Shown here: piece after piece, positions 57,574 to 64,000 of the stretch
Numbering within the stretch: the stretch's first letter is position 1
Layout: each line of letters opens with the position of its first letter
DNA from: G963675935 sp963675935
GTDB taxonomy: Bacteria; Planctomycetota; Planctomycetia; Pirellulales; Thermoguttaceae
NCBI GenBank assembly: GCA_963675935.2
Contig: CAXXPV010000008.1
Location: forward strand, 310,001 to 374,000
DNA: 64,000 nucleotides
Direction: 5' to 3'
Notes under the pieces: model-generated
The model's database searches: none
The model's input: the letters and a program-made list of their open reading frames with translations, nothing else
Told to the model about the DNA's origin: nothing
Translations under genes and position numbers: made by a program

Positions 57574-58407
57574 TTACGATAACCGCGGGCGGATTTTCTT
57601 CGAGTATAGCTGCGCCGCCGAAAGCCCTTGGGTCTGAAAACCCTTGAGCTGCTCGAGCGATTCCTCGGAAATCATCACGTGGGTCGGCACGTATTTCAGT
57701 TGCGTGTCGAGGCACGTGACGATTCGAGCGGGGAAGTCGGGCGCAAAACCCTCGCGATAGTTCGGAAAATACCGGTCCACCGCCTCTTCCATCGACTCGC
57801 CCGACTGCTCGATCTCCTTCAACACTTTCGGGCTGAAAATTTCGTCCGGCGTGCTGATCGACGTTTCGGTTTTCGTCGCCCAGACGATTTTGGGCAACAG
57901 ATGATTGAAGGGGTACGGATAGCGGCACGCCTGAATCGATACGTCGATAATCTGGAACGGCGGCGCCACGACCCAACGATAAGAACGATCGACGGGCGAA
58001 CCCATGCAGAGATCGACCGACGGGAATGAAAACGGATTGAACCCGGAATTGGGCGGAAACGCAATGCTCATGGCCCCGCACGCGACGTAATTCCAGATGC
58101 CTTCGCGTTCGAGAAGCCGCGACATGACCAACGGCGCCTCGGCGTGGGCCTGTTCGCTTCCGTCGGCCTTGAGCGCCAATTGCACTTCCTCGGCAACGAC
58201 GTGGACGACCGGCTCGGCGTATTCCGCGTAGCCCATGTCGTAGTGCCGCCATTGAACGAAGCGGGCGTAGTTGTCGAGAAAATGCGGCACGCGCTGCTCG
58301 CGGCGGATGAACGCCCGATCTTCATAGAAGCCAGGCTCGTCGGTCGGAATTTTCGCGGCGGCGAATTCTTCTTCCAACTGCTCAATGCCTTCTGCCGTCA
58401 GGACCAT
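57574..58407 (-). CDS. Hypothetical protein (277 aa)
   Basis: Not recognised. ATG 58407 is 9 bases after AGGAG; ATG 58416 would be too close to it. Motifs that look conserved are DEPGFYEDRAFIRREQRVPH, YARFVQWRHYDMGYAEYAEP, GFNPFSFPSVDLCMGSPVDR and VSIQACRYPYPFNHLLPKIV. Soluble and without signal peptide. It converges with rubrerythrin. Confidence 0.65.
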   Translation of the reverse strand: MVLTAEGIEQLEEEFAAAKIPTDEPGFYEDRAFIRREQRVPHFLDNYARFVQWRHYDMGYAEYAEPVVHVVAEEVQLALKADGSEQAHAEAPLVMSRLLEREGIWNYVACGAMSIAFPPNSGFNPFSFPSVDLCMGSPVDRSYRWVVAPPFQIIDVSIQACRYPYPFNHLLPKIVWATKTETSISTPDEIFSPKVLKEIEQSGESMEEAVDRYFPNYREGFAPDFPARIVTCLDTQLKYVPTHVMISEESLEQLKGFQTQGLSAAQLYSKKIRPRLS

Positions 58408-58491
58408 GATGCACATCTCCTTTGGTTTGGCGTTGGCTCGGCGACGCTGCTTTCAGCCCCTCGAAATAGTAATGCAACATTGGAATGTTTT

Positions 58492-58563
58492 GTTTAACCG
58501 GCGAACTTGTTCGCCGTGTTTGGTGGCGACACCCCGCGCGGCGAGCAAGCTCGCCGGCCAAAC
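58492..58563. repeat. Palindromic repeat, family A
   Basis: GTTTAACCGGCGAACTTGTTC paired with GAGCAAGCTCGCCGGCCAAAC, in the gap 58408-58710 with nothing else recognised. Confidence 0.85.
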
Positions 58564-58710
58564 GACATTGCAAAACTTTTCCGATGTATAGCCAGCGGCT
58601 TGTCGTGTGTACGGGGAGGGCACCCTCCTGGAAAACATAGCTTGCCAAAAGTGGTAACAAGCAGAAAAAAGCGAATTACAGGAGTGGCGTCACACCACCA
58701 GAAGTGGCTG

Positions 58711-59826
58711 TTACACCCAACCCTCGCCGAAACGCTCGGCCGCTTGGCCGTGCAACGCCTTGATCGCGTCGGCCTGGTCGGATCGGCAAACCAGCGTGGC
58801 GTTGGGCGTGTGGATGACGATCAAGTCCTCGCACCCGATCATGGCGATCAAATGCTCTGGATCGGTCGATGCGACCAGCGTGCCGTGCGTATCGACCAGC
58901 AGTGTCCGCTCGGCCGCCAAGGCGTTGCCCTGTTCGTCGCGCCGGCACGTTTGGGCAAAGGATGGCCACGAGCCGACATCGAGCCACCGCAAGGGCATCG
59001 GAATTGCCGCCACGCACACCGCCGGATCGCGCGACGCCGGCTCCATCACCGCGTAGTCCACGCTCGTCTTCGGAAGCGTCGGATACACTTCGTCGAGAAC
59101 CGCCCGGCGGCTGGGCGTGTCCCAAGCGTCGGCAATGCGCAGCAGGCCCGCATGGTTCTCGGGCGCGTAGCGGCGGATGCAATCCAGCAGCGTGGCGGCG
59201 TGCCAGACGAACATGCCGCTGTTCCAAAGATAACGCCGCGGGCCGGCCTCGAAATAGCGGGCGGCTGTTTCCCTGTCGGGCTTCTCGCGGAATTGCCGCA
59301 CGCGCCGGGCCGACGTCCCTTCAGCCACGTTCGCGTCTTCAATCGGATCGCCAAGCTCCAAATAGCCGTAGCCCACGGCGGCTTCCGTCGGCGCGATTCC
59401 AAACGTCACGAGCGTATTGGGATTTCGTTCGACCAACGAATAGCCGTGGCCGACAATCGCCTGAAACCGGTCGATCGGTTCGATGATGTGGTCGGCGGTA
59501 AAAACGCCCATCACGGCCTCGGGATCGTGCCGGGCGAGAACCGCGGCGCAAAACCCGACGGCGTTGAGCGTGTCGCGCCCGCAAGGTTCGCCCAAAAACT
59601 GATCTTCGCCAAGCCGTGGCAACGCGCGGCGGACGGCCTCGGCGTGCGATTGTCCGGCGCAGACCAGCCGCCGCTCGGCCGGCAGCAAGCCTTCAAGCCG
59701 GTCGAAGGCGATTTCCAGCAGGCTGCGCCCGCCGATGAACGGGATCAACTGTTTCGGCAGCGCGGCCCGGCTCATCGGCCAAAGCCGTGTGCCCGAGCCG
59801 CCGGCAATCACAACGGCATATCGCAT
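58711..59826 (-). CDS. Mannose-1-phosphate guanylyltransferase
   Basis: 371 residues from ATG 59826. Makes GDP-mannose for polysaccharides and glycans. Nucleotidyltransferase motifs: VVIAGGSGTRLWPMSRAALP, then KQLIPF, GEPCGRDTLNAVGF, FTADHIIEP, VGYGYLELGDPI, FREKPDRETAARYFEAG and LWNSGMFVWHA. The C-terminal part includes DVGSWPSFA and a short beta-helix tail but no fused isomerase domain. A family A palindrome lies 27 bp upstream of the start. Confidence 0.92.
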   Translation of the reverse strand: MRYAVVIAGGSGTRLWPMSRAALPKQLIPFIGGRSLLEIAFDRLEGLLPAERRLVCAGQSHAEAVRRALPRLGEDQFLGEPCGRDTLNAVGFCAAVLARHDPEAVMGVFTADHIIEPIDRFQAIVGHGYSLVERNPNTLVTFGIAPTEAAVGYGYLELGDPIEDANVAEGTSARRVRQFREKPDRETAARYFEAGPRRYLWNSGMFVWHAATLLDCIRRYAPENHAGLLRIADAWDTPSRRAVLDEVYPTLPKTSVDYAVMEPASRDPAVCVAAIPMPLRWLDVGSWPSFAQTCRRDEQGNALAAERTLLVDTHGTLVASTDPEHLIAMIGCEDLIVIHTPNATLVCRSDQADAIKALHGQAAERFGEGWV

Positions 59827-59852
59827 GGCAATTCCTTTTGCGGTATATAATA

Positions 59853-59923
59853 GTTTAGCCGGCGAGCTTGCTCGCCGCGTTTTTGGCGGCATTCTACGCG
59901 GCAAGCGAGCTTGCCGGCTAAAC
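59853..59923. repeat. Palindromic repeat, family A
   Basis: GTTTAGCCGGCGAGCTTGCTC paired with GCGAGCTTGCCGGCTAAAC between the divergent guanylyltransferase and cupin genes. Confidence 0.85.
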
Positions 59924-59987
59924 TTCTATTGCATTAGTTTTCAGACCGTCAATACTACCCCAAAGCCCTCTTGGAAGGAACTACGTC

Positions 59988-60344
59988 ATGGCTGCAAAAT
60001 CGCCGAAAACGAATCCAAAGCCGCTGGGCAAGGCCGCCGACGCCGCCGGATTGGTGAAATATCAGGCCGGAACCATCGTCAGCCGAACGCTGATCCAAAA
60101 GCCAGCCGGCACGATTACCCTATTCGCCTTCGCCGCGGGGCAGGAACTCAGCGAACACACCGCCCCGTTCGACGCCCTCGTGCAAATCCTTGACGGCCAA
60201 GCCGAGATCGTCCTTTCGGGCAAACCGATGCGGGTGGCTGCCGGGCAAATGGTGATCTTGCCCGCCGGAAAATCTCATGCCGTCAAGGCCGTCGAGCGAT
60301 TCAAGATGATGCTGGTCATGATCCGGGAGCCGAAGGAGTCGTAA
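59988..60344 (+). CDS. Small cupin-domain protein
   Basis: 118 residues with a single cupin barrel: TLFAFAAGQELSEHTAPFDA, LVQILDGQAEIVLSGKPM, and AAGQMVILPAGKSHAV. The metal motif is the G(X)5HXH type in reduced form (one His visible in SEHTAP, one in GKSHAV). Function unknown; small cupins bind small ligands or metals. The N-terminus is Lys-rich (MAAKSPKTNPKPLGKAADA). Confidence 0.85.
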   Translation: MAAKSPKTNPKPLGKAADAAGLVKYQAGTIVSRTLIQKPAGTITLFAFAAGQELSEHTAPFDALVQILDGQAEIVLSGKPMRVAAGQMVILPAGKSHAVKAVERFKMMLVMIREPKES

Positions 60345-60349
60345 ATGAG

Positions 60350-60495
60350 GTGTATATGGGCCGAAGGCCCTTGGGTGCGAGTTGGCGCATGGCAGTCACA
60401 TCGGCCCAACGGGCCAACCGTTCATCAAGGCGAACTGTTGGCCCGTTGGGCCGATACAGTAATGTCGTTTTCTCGCGTACCCAGGGCGATGCCCT
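60350..60495. repeat. Left part of an interrupted composite palindromic array
   Basis: GGGCCGAAGGCCC, CATCGGCCCAACGGGCCAACC, TTGGCCCGTTGGGCCGATA and CCCAGGGCGATGCCCT match the array at 43072-43311; the array resumes at 60758. Confidence 0.75.
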
Positions 60496-60757
60496 CGTTG
60501 TTACACACAAGTTGGCGAGAGCGTCCGTCCCGTAGGGACGTTTGATAATAGCCCAGCAGTTTACTGCTGGGGCGATGGGCGATTGGGGTGGTGTGCGTCC
60601 CGCAGGGACGCCCGAAGGTGGCATTCCGATGCATGGTTTCAACCGTCCCTCCGGGACGAACGGGCGTATTTCCCGATTTCCGACCCAGCGATAAATCGCT
60701 GGGCTATTATCAAACGACCCTCCGGGTCGAAACCACGTCAACTTCTGTGTAACAACG
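60496..60757. mobile_element. 262-bp palindromic element with 13-bp target duplication
   Basis: Terminal inverted repeats CGTTGTTACACACAAGTTG and CAACTTCTGTGTAACAACG. AGGGCGATGCCCT is repeated at 60483-60495 and 60758-60770. The interior is a large hairpin series, for example TTTGATAATAGCCCAGC and GCTGGGCTATTATCAAA. The uninterrupted array at 43241-43265 is the matching empty site. Confidence 0.8.
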
Positions 60758-60822
60758 AGGGCGATGCCCTGGGCTGGGAGAACGGTTGCCCCTTCGGGGC
60801 TGCAAACGACTAAACTGTTGCG
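60758..60822. repeat. Right part of the interrupted array
   Basis: AGGGCGATGCCCTGGGCTGG, then GAACGGTTGCCCCTTCGGGGC, matches 43244-43311 closely. Confidence 0.75.
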
Positions 60823-60828
60823 CAATTT

Positions 60829-61941
60829 TCAATTTACAATTTTTTCTTCCACGCTCCACTCGCCGCTTTCTTCTCTCCGCACGCGACGATAGAGCGAATC
60901 GCGCTCGACCGGCTCACGCCCGGCCTCGACGATCAACCCGCGAAGCTGATCGACCGTCATCATCTCGGGCGACGTGGCGCCGGCGTCGTGGTGGATGCGC
61001 TCGCGGCGCACCGTGCCGTCGAGATCGTCGGCCCCATAGGCCAGCGCCGTTTGGGCCGTGCCCACGCCTAGCGAAATCCAATACGCCTTGACGTGGTCGA
61101 AGTTGTCGAGCATCAGCCGGCTCACGGCCTCGACTCTTAAATCTTCCAACGCCGACGCCGGCTTGATATACGAGAGCGCAGTGTGCGCGGGATGAAACTT
61201 CAACGGCACGAACGCCTGAAAGCCGCCGGTCGCGTCTTGCAACTGCCGCAGCCGCACGAGATGCTCGATGCGATGCTCGACGCTTTCGATATGCCCATAG
61301 AGCATCGAGGCGTTCGAGCGCAGGCCAAGTTCGTGGGCCGTGCGGTGGATGTCGAGCCAGGCTTTGGCGTCGGCCTTTCGCGGGCAGATTTGCGAGCGGA
61401 CTTGAGAGTCGAAAATTTCGGCGCCTCCGCCGGGCAGGCTGCCCAAGCCGGCCGCGATCATGTCTTCGAGAATCGCCCGGACCGGCCGATGAGTCATCTG
61501 GGCGAAGTGGTCGATCTCGACGGCCGTCCACGCCTTCAAGTGGATTTTGGGAAACGCCTCGTGCAAATCGCTGAGGATGCCCAAATACCAGTCGAACGGT
61601 TTGCTGGGATGCACGCCGCTGACGATGTGAATTTCGGTGCATCCGGCATCGACCGCTTCCTGTCCCTGGGCAAGAAGCGTGCCACGGTCCATCACGTAGC
61701 ACGTCGGGTCGTCGTCGTCGCAAAAGTAGGCGCACAACGCGCAGCGGAAGATGCAGACGTTCGTCGGGTTGATGTGCAGATTGAGATTGTAATAGGTCGT
61801 ATCGCCGTTTTTGCGCTGACGGACGATATTGGCCAGTTCGCCGACTTCGTGGAGATCGGCCTCGGGCGAGAAGAGCCATTCGCCGTCGGCCGCGGAGAGA
61901 CGTACGCCCGATTCGACTTTTTTACGAATTTCTTGGAGCAT
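60829..61941 (-). CDS. mqnE: Aminofutalosine synthase (radical SAM)
   Basis: 370 residues from ATG 61941. Radical SAM enzyme of the futalosine menaquinone pathway. The cluster motif is CIFRCALC (CxxxCxxC) in NPTNVCIFRCALCAYF. Other blocks: WLFSPEADLHEVGELANIVR, QGQEAVDAGCTEIHIVSGVH, LPGGGAEIFDSQVRSQICPR and FVPLKFHPAHTALS. It follows a URO-D-like gene by 8 bp. Most related enzymes are MqnE, CofH and MqnC; the HPxxT block and the length favour MqnE. Confidence 0.9.
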   Translation of the reverse strand: MLQEIRKKVESGVRLSAADGEWLFSPEADLHEVGELANIVRQRKNGDTTYYNLNLHINPTNVCIFRCALCAYFCDDDDPTCYVMDRGTLLAQGQEAVDAGCTEIHIVSGVHPSKPFDWYLGILSDLHEAFPKIHLKAWTAVEIDHFAQMTHRPVRAILEDMIAAGLGSLPGGGAEIFDSQVRSQICPRKADAKAWLDIHRTAHELGLRSNASMLYGHIESVEHRIEHLVRLRQLQDATGGFQAFVPLKFHPAHTALSYIKPASALEDLRVEAVSRLMLDNFDHVKAYWISLGVGTAQTALAYGADDLDGTVRRERIHHDAGATSPEMMTVDQLRGLIVEAGREPVERDSLYRRVRREESGEWSVEEKIVN

Positions 61942-61949
61942 GGAATCTC

Positions 61950-62936
61950 TTATCTTTGAAACGCCTTGGCTGTTTCGACGAATTCGACGATGTTTTCCAG
62001 CGGCGTTTCCTGGGGCAGGTCGCAGCCGGTCGATACGATGAAGTTGTCGTATTGCCGCATCTTCTCCATCAACGTGAGCGTGTCGCGGCGCACCCGGGCG
62101 CGGTCGCCCTGCAACATGGTTTCGACCGGCGAAAGGTTGCCGATCAGCACCACATCTTTCGGGATCATCGTGGCGACCTTCGGCAGATTGACCAGCGAAT
62201 CGAGGCTCAAGCCGTGAACGCCCGTCTGGCACATGAGCTTCACCAAATGCTCGGTGTTGCCGCAAATATGCAAGATCGTCCGCGTGTCGAGATGTTGCAC
62301 GAGATTTTGCGAACTCTTGCCGGCGAACTCCCAGTAGGCGCGGGGCGAAAGGATCGTGGCCGTCGGATCGAGGATGCAAATCATGTCGGCGCCGGCGTTT
62401 TGCAGGGCCTTGGCATACTCGATAATCATGTGCTCGCAAAAATTCACCGTCGCATGAACCAGGTCGGGCGAGTCGATCGTGGCCATCGCAATGTCGTTGG
62501 CGCCGATCATCAAACCGGCCAAAGTGAACGGCCCGCTCACGTAGACGCCGAGCGGAATGTCGAGTTTCCGCTTCAGAAGCCGCACGGTTTCCAAAAACAC
62601 CCAGACGCGGCCGTCGTAGAGCAGATCGACCACTTTATACTGGTCCAAATCGGAGACGGACTTTACCGGATGCCATTCGATGGTGGCCGATTCGCTCAGC
62701 GGAAACCGCACCGGCAGCCCGAGCGCGCCGGCCTCGACCGAAAGGTCCATCATCACGAACGCCGCGTCAGGCCTCGTCAGCTCCAGAAGTTTATAGAGCG
62801 ACCGGGCTTGCAGCTCGGCGTTGAACATGTTTTGCTTGATGGTCGATTGCGTCAGTTGCACGCCGGGGTAGCCCGCCAAGGGAATCACCGGCCAACGACC
62901 GCACTCTCGCACCCAATCGATCAATCGCATCGCCAT
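61950..62936 (-). CDS. Uroporphyrinogen decarboxylase-family (MtaA/MtbA-like) protein
   Basis: 328 residues. URO-D barrel with the methylcobamide:CoM methyltransferase-like zinc motif HICGN (residues about 226-230) in TRTILHICGNTEHLV. Other family blocks: RPDAAFVMMDLSVEAGALG, PLGVYVSGPFTLAGLMIGAN and ADMICILDPTATILSPRAY. The member set is broad: some transfer methyl groups from corrinoid proteins, others are unknown. Gene position between a UbiA prenyltransferase and mqnE suggests a link with menaquinone or a corrinoid process; the activity is not determined. GGGAGA precedes ATG 62936. Confidence 0.8.
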   Translation of the reverse strand: MAMRLIDWVRECGRWPVIPLAGYPGVQLTQSTIKQNMFNAELQARSLYKLLELTRPDAAFVMMDLSVEAGALGLPVRFPLSESATIEWHPVKSVSDLDQYKVVDLLYDGRVWVFLETVRLLKRKLDIPLGVYVSGPFTLAGLMIGANDIAMATIDSPDLVHATVNFCEHMIIEYAKALQNAGADMICILDPTATILSPRAYWEFAGKSSQNLVQHLDTRTILHICGNTEHLVKLMCQTGVHGLSLDSLVNLPKVATMIPKDVVLIGNLSPVETMLQGDRARVRRDTLTLMEKMRQYDNFIVSTGCDLPQETPLENIVEFVETAKAFQR

Positions 62937-62970
62937 TGCTTCACATCTCCCAAAGTTGCAAAATCACCAA

Positions 62971-63094
62971 GTAACCGTTCACGGGGTGTTCGTCATTCTG
63001 AGCGTAGCGAAGAATCTCTCGTGGAATCACGGTCCCGACGAGATTCTTCGCTGCGTTCAGAATGACGATATTATTCCTACCTGTGAACGGTTAC
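62971..63094. repeat. Palindromic repeat, family B with GTAACCGTTCACGGG ends
   Basis: The same composite as 18804-18929, with GTAACCGTTCACGGG and CTGTGAACGGTTAC at the ends, between the UbiA-type gene and the URO-D-like gene. Confidence 0.85.
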
Positions 63095-63096
63095 AA

Positions 63097-63975
63097 TCAC
63101 CAAAATAAATCTGCCGCGCCGACCGCCAGCAGCCCCACGCTTACCACGACGTTGACATAAAAAAACGCCAGATTCACGCGGCTCAAGTCGTCGGGCCGAA
63201 CGAGCCGGTGTTCGTAGATCAACAGCACGGCGATGACCGCCACGCCCGACTGATAAATCCAGCCGAATTCATTGTAAAACACGGGCAGCAGAAACAGCAA
63301 GACCACCGCGACGAAATGGCACGCCGCGGCCCCGCGCAACGCCCCGGCGACGCCGAATCGGGCGGGCACGCTGCGAAGCCCCGCTTTTACGTCGAAATCG
63401 AAGTCCTGGCAGGCGTAGATCATGTCGAAGCCGGCCGACCAAAACATCACCGCCGCGCCGAGCACGACCGGCGCCCAGGAAAGTTCCGCCCGAATCGCCG
63501 CCCAAGCCGCCAACGGCGCCAGCATGAGCGCGGCGCCAAGCCAAAAATGAGCCAGCTCCGTGAATCGCTTCGCATAGCTATAGCCGAACAGAAACAGCAG
63601 CACCGGCACGGACGCCGCCACGGGAATCGGATTGCGCGGCAGAAACAGAAGCGTGCTGGCGACGAAGCCCAGCGAACAAGCGGCCGTGAACGCGGCAATG
63701 CCAAGGGGCGAGAGCGCGCCGGTGACCGAGTGCCGCATCCGCGTCCTCGGATTCTCGGCGTCGAAGCGCCGGTCGGCCAATCGGTTAAAGGCCATCGCCG
63801 CGCTCCGGGCGAAAACCATGCAGACCAGGATGCCCAGCATATCTTGCCACCGGAAGGCGACAGGTGGATCGGCCCGCCGGTTCGCCGACCACGCCATCGC
63901 CGAGGCCAGCAGCGCGAACGGCAGCGCGAACAACGTGTGGCTGAAGCGGATCAGTTCGAGAAAGCGGCGGAGCAT
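63097..63975 (-). CDS. mqnP: UbiA-family prenyltransferase (probable MqnP)
   Basis: 292-residue membrane prenyltransferase. The Asp-rich motifs are NRLADRRFDAENPRTR (first) and QDFDFDVKAGLRSVPARFG (second), both facing the prenyl diphosphate. Nine helices are visible. UbiA homologues next to mqn genes attach the polyprenyl tail in the futalosine route (MqnP). The first helix starts near RFSHTLFALPFALLASAMAW. It is the first gene of a same-strand set with the URO-D-like gene and mqnE. The symbol is by context and less certain. Confidence 0.85.
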   Translation of the reverse strand: MLRRFLELIRFSHTLFALPFALLASAMAWSANRRADPPVAFRWQDMLGILVCMVFARSAAMAFNRLADRRFDAENPRTRMRHSVTGALSPLGIAAFTAACSLGFVASTLLFLPRNPIPVAASVPVLLFLFGYSYAKRFTELAHFWLGAALMLAPLAAWAAIRAELSWAPVVLGAAVMFWSAGFDMIYACQDFDFDVKAGLRSVPARFGVAGALRGAAACHFVAVVLLFLLPVFYNEFGWIYQSGVAVIAVLLIYEHRLVRPDDLSRVNLAFFYVNVVVSVGLLAVGAADLFW

Positions 63976-64000
63976 GGCGGGGGGATTCGTGGCTAGTGGA

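Noticed and set aside
60829..61941. CofH or MqnC assignment for the radical SAM protein
   Set aside because: Neighbouring UbiA-type gene and the motif set favour MqnE; no F420 genes are present.

Overview
The window looks like a chromosomal piece of a planctomycete, probably Pirellulales-like. The signs are GC-rich DNA with genes scattered on both strands, conserved planctomycete-type secreted proteins, DapL lysine synthesis, futalosine menaquinone genes, LPS-type genes (kdsA, lptE), a rhamnose cluster, and a very dense load of palindromic repeats between and inside genes. The assignment is by inference from gene content. I see no tRNA, rRNA or CRISPR.

Layout. 1-9 kb: a POT transporter cut by the window edge, a YqhD-type dehydrogenase, a LutA-like Fe-S protein, a toxin-antitoxin pair, DUF4254, an M28 peptidase. 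9-18.5 kb: dapL flanked by two inverted copies of a 105-bp element, a DUF2335 membrane protein, a FucP-like sugar symporter, a lipid kinase, kdsA and a coupled lipoprotein. 18.5-22.6 kb: a tight minus-strand module (ABC ATPase, G3E-type GTPase, cysteine desulfurase, double Cys-cluster Fe-S protein) that looks like a metallocofactor assembly system, with three 11-bp iterons upstream. 22.9-23.4 kb: nested palindromic elements. 23.4-36.7 kb: an rRNA methyltransferase, a small ATPase, then the minus-strand housekeeping run phoH, HD phosphodiesterase, ybeY, recO, TPR lipoprotein, lptE, folP, followed by hemB. 36.8-43 kb: a BatA/DUF58/VWA block. 43.4-48.1 kb: rhomboid, coiled-coil protein, speB, trpC with an EamA remnant, and an ISAzo13 remnant. 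48.4-55.6 kb: rhamnose use (GH78 rhamnosidase, RhaT, RhaA, divergent AraC regulator). 56-64 kb: a Cys-rich lipoprotein, rubrerythrin, mannose-1-phosphate guanylyltransferase, a cupin, and mqnE with a URO-D-like protein and a UbiA prenyltransferase.

The most unusual theme is the repeats. At least a dozen palindromic families occur. Several copies lie in frame inside genes (yqhD, an ATPase, a VWA protein, the lipid kinase) or in signal-peptide leaders (the kdsA-linked lipoprotein, LptE), or supply stop codons. Two elements sit inside other repeats with target duplications and a recognisable empty site. Two unrelated transporters also carry insertions of about 185-245 residues between membrane helices. 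The second theme is the metallocofactor-like operon.
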